NCBI GenBank assembly: GCA_003313425.1
Contig: NHZP01000005.1
Coordinates: 1,116,001 to 1,180,000 of the forward strand
From: Pseudopyrenochaeta lycopersici
Lineage: Eukaryota; Ascomycota; Dothideomycetes; Pleosporales; Pseudopyrenochaetaceae
Direction: 5' to 3'
Length of the DNA: 64,000 nucleotides
In this document: piece by piece, positions 11,860 to 23,355 of the stretch
How the letters are laid out: each line of letters opens with the position of its first letter
Numbering within the stretch: position 1 is the stretch's first letter
The notes under the pieces: model-generated
Database searches by the model: none
Told to the model about the DNA's origin: nothing
What the model saw: the letters and a program-made list of their open reading frames with translations, nothing else
Position numbers and translations under genes: made by a program

Positions 11860-12410
11860 TCACTTTGAGCTTGGTAAGGGTAATTGTGGTGCGACGATCT
11901 CTCCTCCCTGCGATTCTATTTTCTTGATCGTTTGTTCTCTTTGATAGTTGACCACTCTCTGCTTCTTGAAGTATTCGACCTGCAGCAAGTCAGCTTAGCC
12001 CTTGTGTACATGCCTCTCAAGCATCTGCAATCCAAGATATTGTAGTGCTGGCAGCCCTAGCGCAGTGCCCAAGACCGTAGTATTCACATGCGTTCCACAG
12101 AAGCAAGTTAATCTGCTTCACGGTTCGATGGAATCACTCCACCAAGTACGGCCCCACTTACCCAGCTGTGTGCACAATTCTTCTCAAACTCTTGGTCCAG
12201 CTGTGCGCAAAAGCTCGTAGCCTTAGCCCTCCCATCCTTTGTGTTTATGCTATCCAGAACATTGTTCTTGTCAAGGCATTCGAAAAAGGCGTCGCGTGCT
12301 GCGTAGCATTGCTTTCGATTTGATCTTGAAGGTGATTCAAACGCGCCGCCCGAGGTCTTCTTCACTCCAGAATCATCGGATGAGCCTGAGCCCCAGGGTA
12401 ACCAACCCAT
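11860..12410 (-). CDS. coa6: cytochrome c oxidase assembly factor 6
   Basis: Small twin-cysteine protein of the intermembrane space needed for copper delivery to Cox2 of cytochrome c oxidase. Two exons (12410-12162 and 11979-11860) give 122 aa. The coiled-coil-helix-coiled-coil-helix signature is complete: CYAARDAFFEC is CX9C and CAQLDQEFEKNC is CX10C, the spacing typical of COA6. The segment after the second helix, SWVEYFKKQRVVNYQREQTIKK, is also characteristic and is joined across the intron. I chose the ATG giving MGWLPWG, the usual fungal start; an in-frame ATG 28 codons upstream exists but has no family support. Divergently arranged with SYS1. Confidence 0.9.
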
Positions 12411-12760
12411 GTTTGTGAATGTGTGGCTTTGCGGAGAGGCGGATGTGGAGGGAAAAAGTTTGAGGCTGCCGCAATTGTTAGTACCGCCGCTCACTCCCTC
12501 TCAGAATAGAGTAGTAAACAAAAGGCTACAAACATTGGTTTGAGGGTGGTCTAGATGGTCGAACACTGTAGTCGTCGAGGTTGAAGTTAGAGAGCAGCAA
12601 GTTCAAATCGTGCTTGGCACGCATGATTGCTTTGGCGCGGAGCTTCTGTTTCGCCGACGAAGCGTTACGGGTTCCGTGAATGAACAGGCAACCTTACCAC
12701 AACTCATACTTGCACACATCATCGCGAATGCACACCCCATAGCGCATCGCCTGCGTATTG

Positions 12761-13418
12761 ATGCCACGCCGACGCCGCCCTCCTCGACCTGGCGCCCTTG
12801 CGGATCTTTCCCCGACCCGGATACTTTCCCAGATCATCCTCCTGCAACTTGCCTACTATGGATGCGCTACGGTTCTCATCGTCTTCACGGCCCTCATAGC
12901 AGGAAAGGAGATCAGTACAGATCTCCTCCTTAGCTGGCGCAGTCTCCGCGGGGATACTACTGTTGGCTGGACGCTGGGTCTGGTTTGGGTGTTGAATAGC
13001 CTCACGTGGTACGTTTCCTAATGCTGGCATCTAGGAGCAGGTCGCAGCGCTTACACTGTACAGTGCCGTCTTCATTCTCTTACTTATAGCGCGCTCAAAA
13101 CTGGTCCTCGACTTCGCCCTTACCGTCCACTTCATTCACCTAATCGTCACCTCCTTATACTCGCATGCACTGCCTGGGAACCTCTTCTGGTGGGCTCTCC
13201 AGATATGCAGCGCAACAATAATGACCTCTCTCGGCGTATGGGCATGCCAGTGGCGCGAGCTGAGACCTATCAACTTCGGAAGCAAATCCACTGCAAGGCA
13301 ACAGCTGGCTACCGATGACGGCGTTGGGGAGTCAAGAGGGAGAAGCAGGGGCAGGGGGAGAGACGGCGCTGGAGAATATGAGATGGTCGGCATGAATGAG
13401 GGCGCCAACAACGTCTGA
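12761..13418 (+). CDS. sys1: Golgi integral membrane protein SYS1
   Basis: Multispanning Golgi membrane protein that recruits the Arl3/ARFRP1 GTPase to the trans-Golgi. Exons 12761-13008 and 13064-13418 give 200 aa. Splicing joins VWVLNSLTC to AVFILLLIARSK, matching the conserved NALTCA core of the family. Four hydrophobic helices are visible: ILSQIILLQLAYYGCATVLIVF, WTLGLVWVLNSLTCAVFILLL, a LVLDFALTVHFIHLIV helix and FWWALQICSATIMTSLGVW. DF.LTVHF is the most conserved SYS1 motif. The C-terminal tail is Ser/Gly/Arg-rich and variable. The start is the first ATG (MPRRRRPPRPG). Confidence 0.9.
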
Positions 13419-13611
13419 AGCCCGATCGGGTATTGCATTTCCTGGCGTTTTGTTTGGATTTAGATCAATCTGGTTAGAACGAGGGGAGCGGCTATCGCAA
13501 GGGGAGGACTCGTGTGAACCGCTGAATTATACCCTCTCAATTTATGAGCTTTCAACATCGTAAGAACAGGTCTACGATTGCATGACTTGATGATTTTAGA
13601 TTTTTAGAGTA

Positions 13612-14133
13612 TCATCGACACTCGTAGCTTTCTATTGACCTGCCTCCCAGGTACCATCGTGAGAACGCAATTTCGAACTGAACGATTTCATCTTGGACCG
13701 TAAACCAGGGCCAAACCTTTTCCTCGGCTACTGCTCTCTCCTCTACGCTGATATTCGGTACAGCCCGACATATTACGCTCTTCAACCCTTCCAATGGCAC
13801 TGATTTTCCGTCATCGCTAATTACCGCTATTATCTTCATTGTGCTCGGATGAATTGGTAAGTTGGCACCTGTGACGATTAGCTTCAAAACATCAGCAAGT
13901 CTGTATAGACGTGCCTGATGAGATTCGGGCTCGTAAAGGTATCTCGAAACGGTGTTCCTCGTTGCTCCCACTTTGTGTGAATCCCAATATAACACCAGTA
14001 GCATAGGATTGCAATCGAGTTGACTGTCGCTCCGACCTAAGTGGTTGTTGTTGTTGTGCGCTGCTTTGGGGAATGTTGAGGGCTAGCCCAGGTTGACACC
14101 ACAACAGGGTACAGAGAAGGTATAGCAGCTTCA
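13612..14133 (-). CDS. putative small secreted protein, frame uncertain
   Basis: Unrecognised. An ATG at 14133 opens MKLLYLLCTLLWCQPGLA, a clear signal peptide with likely cleavage after Ala18, followed by a Gln-rich stretch. That frame closes at 13892. A second, better coding-like frame (YLYEPESHQARLYRLADVLK to the end, ESYECR, stop at 13612) overlaps it, so one protein needs an intron or contains a frameshift. A possible intron runs from a weak GTGTTA donor within the first frame to a CACAG acceptor preceded by GCTAATC near 13870; it would give about 115 aa. The sequence is more AT-rich than its neighbours. It could be a secreted effector-like protein, a decayed gene, or two chance frames. 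Confidence 0.35.
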
Positions 14134-14848
14134 TGGTTATAATGTAGGGCAGAGGTATCAAAAACTTATGCGAACTGATCTTATAGGAAATTCGCGACAA
14201 TTTCTGCACGGAGCGAATTCAATGAAGTGTTTTGAAGACTGCTCAGGTGTCCTTGTGAGTCGAGAATATATGAACCTACTAAACAACGCCAGCGGCTTCT
14301 CCACAAACCGGCTCTTGTGTCTAATTTAAACATCAACACATGACCCGGCATTCATCTTGAAACTCTAAAGCAACCCGCTCGATGGGGCATAAGTACAGCT
14401 CATGGGCCTGAATGGCGGTTGCGGCGTTCTTGGTTTCATTTCGGCTAGAAGGCGCAAAGCCGAATGGTCCATGACACGACTTTGCTTGATGGTTGGCCAT
14501 AAACGTTGTCTCCTCGGAGCACCTTTATTGTTGAGCGCTCTTTTGGTGCAGACTCAATATGTCATTTCTACTAGTTCATGCTATTATGCACAATCCTGGG
14601 TTTTTAAGAAATGTGAAGAGCGAAATAACGCTTGTAGTCAAGGGTTGAAACATTGAAGTTTAAAGATGCGCCATCTTCGCTGGTGTGGAGCCACGTTTGG
14701 CGCGGCATCACGTGCAAGTAGCGGCCCGCCAATTGAACCCTGGTCGTTTCGAGCTTTCTCTTCGACTATCTCAACTCTATAACCTTCCAAAAATGATCGT
14801 TCGCCAATAGATTACGACTGACCCAGGCGTGGTAGAGATTGATGCAGG
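14134..14848. other. intergenic, TFC4 promoter
   Basis: About 700 bp upstream of TFC4. It contains a CACGTG E-box at 14709-14714, about 135 bp before the TFC4 ATG. A plus-strand frame of 84 codons at 14402-14656 shows no coding character. Confidence 0.45.
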
Positions 14849-17800
14849 ATGGACCCGAATAATGGCTACTATAATCAGTGGCCTCCCGGACAGCCATCAA
14901 ATAACAGGCGCTTTCTACCAGTCGCAGGTAGCTTTGCAGATGACGCCCGAGAATTAAATAGATCGCAGGCGCAAAACAATAGACAGCAATATCCAGTGCG
15001 ATTTCCAAATGGACAGCACTATTACCCAACACAGGAAGAGTTTCAAGAGCCGCAACTGCAGCCTCACCATCAGTCACAGGCCACGCTTGTCCCACTCATC
15101 CCGCTCAGTGCTGTAGAGGATTTGCAGTCGTCCGTTCCCTTCACTAGTGGTGCCTTCCAAGATCCTTTCAACAGGGCTTATGCCACCAGTGGGCCGATCG
15201 TCTATGAGGGGTTTATCCCAGCCCCTGGTCAAGAGGAGGAAGACGACTACCCCAACCTTTCGACAGCCTTACGTGGACCGCTATTTTCAGATGACGACCA
15301 AGAAAGCTCCGATGAGTATGATGAGTATGAGCGCATGCAAGCACAAATCGAAGAAGAGGAGGAGCTTCGCCAGATTGAAGAAAGGGATGATTCCGAAGTA
15401 GACAGGGATTATTCAGAAGAGGATGCACAGCATGATGAAGGTGATCCCGACGAAATGGAACTGGGAGAGGAGTTCGAGGATTGGGAAGAGCGAACTCGAA
15501 GGAGGGCCAAACCTAACGCACGAGGGCTATCTGGCACCAAGGGCGCGCCCAGCACCAGAGGCACCCGTGGTGGACGACGGGGGAGACCTCCAGGACGAGG
15601 ACGAGGAGGACATCACGGATCTACATCCGTTCGAGGCAGGAAGACTGGAAAACCCGGTCGACCCAAAGGCCCCAGAGGTCCTCGTCCTGTAGCTGACCCC
15701 GGGCAAGAGTTCAAAGACTTACAGCGACAGGCTAATGAAAGGTTCATCGCCAAAGACTACAATACCGCTCTTCATTACGCCCAGAAAGCCATCCAAGTCA
15801 ACCCTGAGATCTTCGATACACACAATGTCATCTCAGAATGCTACTTAGCACTCGGAGAAGATGAATTATCCATTGAAGCTCTTATTGTCGGCGCGCCGAC
15901 CAAGCGTGACGCTGGTCTCTGGCAATTCATCATTGAGCGAATCAATAAACTGGATACTGAGAAATATCCAAAATATACAGATGACGTAAAGACAGCCTCA
16001 ATTCTTGCATGTCTGAACGAGATCATCAAACTCGATAACAACTATGAAGCTCGCAGCCACAAACTTGAGATTGAAGCACGCTTAGGACATGTTTCCCGCT
16101 GCGTGGTGCTCGGCCTCAAGATGCTCAAAACGCGTCGAGACGGCAATGAAGACCCGGACATTGAAGTATTGAAAATCATGGCAATGATGGGTACATCATC
16201 AACAAAACAGACGAAGATACATCTCGAGAGAATCATCAAAAGCTTTGAGGAGTCTATCGCAGTATTCACAGAACCATCCAGAGACCCTTTCACTAGCGAA
16301 TTGGACTGGGAACTTATCAACATTTACCTGGATCTTTTAGACAGAACAAGCAATTTTGATCGCGCCACCTCTCGTCTCAAAGCGCTTTCCCGGTGGAAGC
16401 AGGGCAGACGTGACGAGACGTACTGGGACGAACAGGTTGATGACCGTGAGTTTGATATCGAGGATGAGCCTAGACGAGCTGTTGTTCCTCAGTTCGTACG
16501 AAAGTCAGAGGATGCTAAATATGGCCAAACACTCCCACTGGAGATTAGAGTGAAGTTGGGCCTTTTTCGACTAAGAAATAGCGCAGACGACTTTGCAGAA
16601 GCCATGGTAAGACGTTTCCCCCTACCGTGTGGTCACCTTTGCTAATTATATAAGCACCACCTTGAGATGCTCCAACCAGACGACCACAGCCCTGGTGCCC
16701 TAGTATGGGATTACGAAGATCTATTCCGCATCATCGCCGACGCGCTCCATGCCACCGGTCATGACAAAGACGCCCTCCGTTTCTATGGGCCACTGCACAA
16801 CAATAATTCTCACGAGTTGAATTTGATGAGCTATATCGGACTTCATACATGTTACAAAAACCAAGACGAAAATGAGAAGGCAAAGAAAGTTATTCCCATC
16901 TTGCAAAAATGGCCTGCAGAGACCTACGATGACCTTGCTGTGTTGGCCAAGTTTTTCGAAGACCAGGGAATGTGGCAAGACGCTGCGCAGCGTGCGGAGA
17001 CAATCTACAGGGACAAATATGGCCATAAGCTGAAGAACATTGGGTTTAAAGCATATGATGAGCTTAGGGTGTACCATTTCAACCAAAGGAGGCAGGCTCG
17101 GGGCAGATATGCAGTGAGAAAGAGTACTGTGAAGAGGAACAGAAAGATGATGAAGAAGGCCACTGCTCGAGAAGGTGAGGAAGAAGACTCGGCAAACGAA
17201 GGTGGCACTAAGGAGCTTCCATCGCTTGGACCTATGGCTGATCGTCCCACGAAGGGTCTTTTCAGGACGAAAAGATCGAAGCCACCTAAAACCCAGATAT
17301 TTCTCCCCTTGCAGGCCGAGCTCGAATCTATTGTTCCACAGCGCACGACGCTTGAGGGCACAAACGTGCCTTTACGGGCGATTGATCATCGGTTTTTTCG
17401 CAGAAAGCTCGAGATACTTGCGAATGAGTATGCAAACGAACTCTTAGCCGCTCGAGCCCAGCATCGTGAGATTGTTCGCAGCTTTCAAAGTTTGGATGAG
17501 CTCTCAAGTGCCGCAGAAGATGGAGACGAGGATGCAGTCCACAAAGTCATATCAATCACCCGAGAGCTCATTGAAGAATTTTCCACATTCGATCTCTTCT
17601 ACGCAAACAGGAAGGAAGATCTCAGAACGTATTTCCGGCGCATCGGCAATGGTGATATTTGGAAAGAATCGGCGCTCATGGTTCTCGCCGTTGTAGCCAA
17701 CAACGTCGAAGATGGCGAGACAGACCCGGAACTGAAAGAAAAGCCAGATAGACCCCCGCAAGACTTTTGGGGTATTCCTTTCGACAAATGGTGCGACGCC

Positions 17801-18751
17801 TTCGGCCGCTATGCTGTATTGCTTGCACGGGAAGGAGATGATGGACAATGCTTTGCTACAATCGACATCGCCATTCAATCTAATATCTTCTACCGTTCGC
17901 GCACATACCACGAAAAACTTCAAATATGCCGCCTCACTTGCGCTCTCGCTGTCGACGACTCCAATCAAGCGTCCATTGCAGCTCGTTGGCTGCTAAAGGA
18001 GTACCCTTTCGGCTCCGACCTTTTCCGGCTGTATAGCGCCATCAATCGGCTATGCTCCTTCCCCGAAGGCTATGCTACAGGTCCCGCACATAAAGTGCTC
18101 ATGCGCTATATCAAGACGATGGATTATGCGCTGCTTACACCTGAGCAACGCGTCTGGTATAATTTCAGAGACCACAAGGATAGTAAAGGTGGTTTCAAGA
18201 ATACCATGAATGTAGAGGACGTGGACAAAGTGAAAAATCACGACCCAGCACTTTTTGCGCTCTATGGTCACGTCCTCATGTGTGGTGGCTCATACATGGC
18301 TGCGCTGAACTACTACTTCCGTGCCTTCGCCATAACACCTGATGATGCCGTGCTCAATCTGAGTATTGGCGTGGCGTACATTCAGCACGCTATGAAGCGC
18401 CTCTCAGAGAATCGGCAATACCAGATTCAGCAAGGGCTCGCATTTATCTACCGCTACTACGAGCTCCGCATCAAAGATGACATCGCCATACATCGCCAAG
18501 AAGCAGAGTTCAACGTCGGGCGCATGTGGCACAGTCTAGGTCTTGTGACCCTCGCACTTCCGTCTTATGAACGCTGCATTGCGTTGAGTGAACGAGTCAA
18601 GATAGAGGCGGCAGACCAGTGCTCAGATGGGGACTGGGCGCATGAGGACTTTGCAGCAGAAGCGGCCTTTTCTATGCAAAGCATTTACGCGATAAGTGGG
18701 AACGTGGAGGGCGCTAGGAAGGTCACAGAGGAAGTCCTTATCATCGAGTGA
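14849..18751 (+). CDS. tfc4: TFIIIC subunit TFC4 (tau131-like, TPR)
   Basis: Subunit of transcription factor IIIC, which binds tRNA-gene A and B boxes and brings TFIIIB to Pol III promoters. Exons 14849-16606 and 16655-18751 (48-nt intron) give 1284 aa. The N-terminal 290 residues are Gln-rich, then strongly acidic (EEEEELRQIEERDDSE), then basic with AT-hook-like RGRPPGRGRGG and KPGRPKGPRGPRP. Two TPR arrays follow, starting at FKDLQRQANERFIAKDYNTALHYAQKAI (about residue 290) and continuing through the second exon, where ALYGHVLMCGGSYMAALNYYFRAFAITPDD and LNLSIGVAYIQHAM are typical TFC4 repeats. The intron falls inside a TPR and splicing restores DDFAEAMHHLEML. Length and architecture match fungal tau131/Sfc4. 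Confidence 0.9.
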
Positions 18752-19487
18752 GAACCCCAGCGAGTGGGAAAGCGTGCCGCTTCGCCCCGTCTACCAAACA
18801 TTGGACACGAAAAGAGCGAGTAATCGGACTTGCCGTCTTCCGTGCAGATCTCAGAAACACTGAGACTGGGCCATGCATAGTGTCTTCAATATACCCGTCC
18901 ATATCAACCTCATCCCGTGTCTTGAGCTCGGAACTTTCCGCTGGCGAAGGTGGCGTTTGAGCTTGCAAAGCCATAGCTGCTTCCTTTTTCATCTTTCCCC
19001 CAGTAACTAGGTGCGAACCATGTGATGCGGCTTGCAGATTCTCCGCCTCAGCCAGGTGACATATTGGACCCCACAGATCTAAAAATCGAGCGTCGCTTAT
19101 CGTGGAGGAGCGGCTCGCCAATCGTAGATCAGGAAGGCCGGTCATCGACACGGCCCAGCCAACGCTAAGGTGCGACATTACTTTCCCTCCTGCACGTCTT
19201 CGCTGCGTGCCTTGCATCTGGCAGGAGTGGATCGCGATGTGGCGGATACAATCGGCTTTCACGCTGGCGACTTGGCGATTGGTATGGGGACGTGGATTTA
19301 CCTTGCATATCGAAGCCGTGCTCGAAAGTTTCAAAAGCACGATTTGTTCTTGTGTCCTCGCGGAACGGACGGAGGCCTTGCCGCAAGCAAGCTGCAGCAT
19401 CTTGACGAGCACCGGGTCGTCTGTACGACTGATTGGCTTTCTCCTGGCGAAGATCAGCATGCCTGAAGTCCTTAGTACATTGCTCAT
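18741..19487 (-). CDS. hypothetical protein, doubtful
   Basis: Open frame of 248 codons beginning ATG (MSNVLRTSGMLIF) and convergent with TFC4, whose last 11 bases it overlaps. I recognise no domain, signal peptide or membrane segment. Residues about 185-215 are acidic and Ser/Pro-rich. It is longer than most chance frames here, but the opposite strand is also open for long stretches, so it may be an artefact. Confidence 0.25.
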   Translation of the reverse strand: MSNVLRTSGMLIFARRKPISRTDDPVLVKMLQLACGKASVRSARTQEQIVLLKLSSTASICKVNPRPHTNRQVASVKADCIRHIAIHSCQMQGTQRRRAGGKVMSHLSVGWAVSMTGLPDLRLASRSSTISDARFLDLWGPICHLAEAENLQAASHGSHLVTGGKMKKEAAMALQAQTPPSPAESSELKTRDEVDMDGYIEDTMHGPVSVFLRSARKTASPITRSFRVQCLVDGAKRHAFPLAGVLTR

Positions 19488-19984
19488 CTGCAGATGGCTG
19501 ACTGTCTACATGTTAGCGTGCACAATGCACAGGGTGTAGCAATCACATCCGACAGGCTGGGAGATGATGGCAAGGCCTAGATACTCGCAGAACAAGTTTT
19601 CACCCTAATGCAATAGACCTTGCTCATTTCCTGACTGCCGACTTGTGGAACTACGGGTTGCTCTAGACCGTACTACATGGTACATCGGACGGCTATCAGC
19701 TACTACGCGGGAGGTGGATCTAGTGACACCACGGCAGCTTGCTACCCGTGTGACTTGACCAGGTGTTTGTGTAGTAGGACAAACTAAGTCACCCGCTAGT
19801 AACGTGCAACGTCAATGTTGGAGTAAGCAATCTTTGAAACACTGATGCAGGAAGCGGCAAGGTAAATGGTTCTGCGCAGGGAGTATACTGTGTGTTGTAT
19901 CTACACTGCATGTTGTGGTGATCATATCACAACTTATGCCAAGTCGTAACGATGGACCAAAGTCAAGCTTCACATCTGACTCGT
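19488..19984. other. intergenic
   Basis: About 500 bp between the doubtful frame and the end of APC2. I see no gene or repeat. Confidence 0.45.
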
Positions 19985-22741
19985 TCAAGTTCCCTTCCTT
20001 ACTCCCCAAACATCACCCCCTAACCCCACAACTTTCCCATTCGCTTCCATCTCACCCAACAATCCCTTTACCTCATCAACTCCAAATGGAAACCCCCCTT
20101 GCACCATCATCCGCATCATCATGGCAATACGCTGCACTGGCATGTTACCTTGGTTTGTAAGCATGCCCACAATGAATGCTGTGTAGATGTCTTTCTTCTC
20201 GTTTAGGAGGTCAGATTGGGACTTGACGGCAGTTGTTTCGGCGGCCTGCACGGCAGCCAGTTCTTCTGCTGCCGCAGCGGCATCCTCATCAGCTTGTGCT
20301 TGCGAGGATTTTGACGGAAGTTTCTCGATGACGGCGTAGGTATCTTTGGATACTTCGCGCAATACAGATTTGCCGACCCAGAAAGCGACGGCTTGGCGGA
20401 CGAGGCCTTCGTCCATTTCTAGCATCTCTTCTAGTTGCTCTATGTTTCGTGATATGCCTTCGCCTCCCTTGCCCATTCGTTTTTTTGCAATGTGTTCTTC
20501 GCCCGGCTGAGGCTGGAATGCGTACACGACACTGACTTGCCATGGCGTGAGACGATCGAACTCTTCCGTCCTGTCGTCAAAGTCCAAGGTGATTGAGCCT
20601 TCTCCTAATGCATTCATCCAGCGCAGTTTTCGCATGCCTTTGATCCGCTCAAAGCGAGATTCATATTCCTTCTGCAAAGCATCGATTTGTGCTGGAACAC
20701 GGAATGTGTCGTCACGGAGAAGCGGCCAGAAGAAGGATGACAGAATCTGCGCGTTGAGTGTCGGACCTCCTGGAGGTGCTGGACCGGGCGTGGAGGGTGC
20801 AAGATGTAAAGCAGCCGCTATCGGGCGGCGTAGGCGAGGTGTTCGAGGGTGTACGCCTTCTGGTGTCTGAGGCTCTCTATTGTGATGGTCGGGTGTGACA
20901 AAACCGACAGGTGTTGATACTGTGATGGTAGCACGAATGGAAGCGTTGATACGTCTCGAGTCGAGGACATCTCGTAGCATGACCTCGCATGCTTGCATCT
21001 TGTCATCTCCAAGTCGTACTTTGATCAACTCCAATAGTCGAATTTCTCTCTCGTACTCAGGATCCAAACATCGGAGCAAATGGTCTCCAAGGATATTCTT
21101 CAGCTCGTTGATGAAGTCCTCGCGCTCCCAAAGAGTCAAGAGGAACCATATCACATCTTCGACCTTTGACTTCTTGTACTCGGGAGATGCGTCTTGTGGC
21201 AGTGGTTGCCAATTCATATCGTTCCAATTCATCTCCTCATCTCCAATTTGCCCGTGATTCGCAAATGGCTTGGCCATTTCACTGGCGATCTCGTATGAAA
21301 GCTCACTGTTAGATGAGAATTTGTTACCGGTTTCGTCTTTGAGATCAGTGAGCAGACTGGATATGATGATCCGAGCTGTATCATCACGCTCCTTCAAGTA
21401 CCGCCGAATAGGTCTCGCTACTCGCTCTAATAGCACGCCCTTCGGTTCTAGCTCATGAAAGGACCGTATGATGGAAATGTAAACATTAAGAATGTATGTG
21501 GTGGTAGCTCCAGGATGTAGTAGCCGTCTCGAGATCTGCTGAGAAAAGCTTGATGTGAGATGTTGTTTCGCACCCACAACTCTCAGATACTCTTTAATAT
21601 CCAAGATGGCGCCCAAGCTCTTGTCCCAGTTGATAACAAAATCAAATAGATTATCGACTCTCGCGCGTCCCAATCTACCAAGTGCCATCTCTTGCCATGA
21701 AGATACTTCGGTCGGCAGAATGCTACTCTGCTCGCACCTCAGACATTCCAGCACCAACTCGACAAGTGGACAGAAGCCATCTTGTATCCACATCTTGAGG
21801 TGGGGCACAATAGATTGCTTGGAATACCAGTCAACCTTCAGGTAGTGACTGGTGATGAACGAGTCAATCAGCTTATTCATCGCATGAGCGAGTGCCTTCT
21901 GCGCGCTGTCACCACCGAGCCCAACTCGCTCCAAACCTTGCAAGAGCGCAGTCGTCCTTTGCCGGAATTCTCGAGTATTTTCCGGCATCAAGCTAGCCTG
22001 GACGCCATCCTGCCGTATATAGATTCGAAATAGTCTGCATCCTGCGTCGTACAATACATAGCTTAGTGTCCTTGAATATCTTTGCGGCGGAAGACAATGC
22101 GCGAATTCGGCGTGCAGATCCCGTTGAAACTTCCAACTCACAGTATCCGCTGCCTTTGAGTCTACGATCTGGGTAGGTCTGTTCGGCCGGATTGTTGTGC
22201 TGCTTGCATCTTGCTGTAGGAAAGAAAGTATATGCTCGTTGAAGGGCTCTAGGTATACACCCTGCACATGTTCGAAGATTCGTTGGGTTTCGTCGAGAAT
22301 GCCCCATGCATTTTCCAGGTCAACCTCTGTTTTCCAAAGTTGGTCTAATCCCGGCCTGGCGTTGTTTGCAAAGTGGAGTCTGCACTCGTTGGTGTACCAC
22401 TCAACGAGGCTTTCTTCTTTCCCATCCTCGCTCTTGCCCTCGCCTACGAGCAGATACGTCAATGCCTCTGTAACCTCCCTGCTTCTATGCGGATTTGATT
22501 GAATAGAGGAGTCCTTTGGCAAGCTTAAGAATCTCGTCGCACAGCTCCACGCCAGACCACGCTTGACCGCTCTGTGTTGTCCTTGGCCTTGGGCTTCTGT
22601 GTTTCTCCCAGCATATGGACTTCCGAACGAGCTTCCAGGTGCTGTATAACCCAGATCTGGTGTCGCGATTGGCGTCGGTGTACTATGTGAAAGCGAAAGG
22701 ACGGGAAAGACGGACGCGAAGACTAGAGCTGAGTGATCCAT
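19985..22741 (-). CDS. apc2: anaphase-promoting complex subunit 2 (cullin-like)
   Basis: Cullin-family scaffold of the APC/C ubiquitin ligase; its C-terminal half binds the RING subunit Apc11. A single exon encodes 918 aa. The N-terminal part is helical cullin-repeat-like. The cullin homology region includes the block EREIRLLELIKVRLGDDKMQ, MLRDVLDSRRIN, SSFFWPLLRDDTFRVP and LRWMNALGEGSITLDFDDR, followed by LTPWQVSVVYAFQP. The winged-helix B domain at the C-terminus ends IAMMMRMMVQGG then VVGLGGDVWGVRK. The lack of introns contrasts with most neighbours. Start at the only sensible ATG (MDHSALVFASVFPVL). Confidence 0.92.
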   Translation of the reverse strand: MDHSALVFASVFPVLSLSHSTPTPIATPDLGYTAPGSSFGSPYAGRNTEAQGQGQHRAVKRGLAWSCATRFLSLPKDSSIQSNPHRSREVTEALTYLLVGEGKSEDGKEESLVEWYTNECRLHFANNARPGLDQLWKTEVDLENAWGILDETQRIFEHVQGVYLEPFNEHILSFLQQDASSTTIRPNRPTQIVDSKAADTVSWKFQRDLHAEFAHCLPPQRYSRTLSYVLYDAGCRLFRIYIRQDGVQASLMPENTREFRQRTTALLQGLERVGLGGDSAQKALAHAMNKLIDSFITSHYLKVDWYSKQSIVPHLKMWIQDGFCPLVELVLECLRCEQSSILPTEVSSWQEMALGRLGRARVDNLFDFVINWDKSLGAILDIKEYLRVVGAKQHLTSSFSQQISRRLLHPGATTTYILNVYISIIRSFHELEPKGVLLERVARPIRRYLKERDDTARIIISSLLTDLKDETGNKFSSNSELSYEIASEMAKPFANHGQIGDEEMNWNDMNWQPLPQDASPEYKKSKVEDVIWFLLTLWEREDFINELKNILGDHLLRCLDPEYEREIRLLELIKVRLGDDKMQACEVMLRDVLDSRRINASIRATITVSTPVGFVTPDHHNREPQTPEGVHPRTPRLRRPIAAALHLAPSTPGPAPPGGPTLNAQILSSFFWPLLRDDTFRVPAQIDALQKEYESRFERIKGMRKLRWMNALGEGSITLDFDDRTEEFDRLTPWQVSVVYAFQPQPGEEHIAKKRMGKGGEGISRNIEQLEEMLEMDEGLVRQAVAFWVGKSVLREVSKDTYAVIEKLPSKSSQAQADEDAAAAAEELAAVQAAETTAVKSQSDLLNEKKDIYTAFIVGMLTNQGNMPVQRIAMMMRMMVQGGFPFGVDEVKGLLGEMEANGKVVGLGGDVWGVRKGT

Positions 22742-23355
22742 GGTGGAGGTGCCCCGCTTCGTAGGTGTTTACGGCAGTGTTTGTCTGGGCTAAAAAGGCC
22801 TCATGGGCGGGTGCGCGACAGCCGAGGTGAGCGCAAGATTATCGAGGATATCTTCTGTTAGACTTCATTTCCATTATGTTGTTCGTTTTGGGTTCCGAGA
22901 AGTGTTCGCAAACATGTCGCGGAATCGCGATCGCAACCATGCACAAGCTTGGACCGCATCCAACGCGAAAACACGTGCATGATCCCTCATCTTAGCCTCA
23001 GTCCTAAGTCCAGGGGCAACGCGGACTTCGGACATTAAACATGGTAGCAGGCGCATGTCAAAAGATAAATGATAATTATCAAGATTGCTCTAAAAGCATT
23101 GAATTCAGAATTCGCGCCCCAGGCCGAAACCGAACATTCCTATCTAATCGAAAACTACAGGAAGGGAAAAGAAGTAAGCCGTTACATGGCGTCGTGCCAT
23201 ATATGAATCCCAAGATTCGGCATCTCTTATCAATTAAGAGACAGGATATCTCATAAATACGCCATCCTGCACCAGCCCATTTTGCCCATGCATGCGCAAC
23301 AAATGCTGCAGCATCAAAAAACACCTGTCGCCCAAACATCGACAAAGGCTGCTCA
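22742..23355. other. intergenic, APC2 promoter
   Basis: About 610 bp between APC2 and the F-box gene 3' end, both minus strand. No gene, tRNA or repeat recognised. Confidence 0.45.

Noticed and set aside
12598..12645. T-arm-like sequence (GCAAG TTCAAAT CGTGC) as a second tRNA
   Set aside because: One T-stem pair fails and no matching acceptor or anticodon arm is found upstream.
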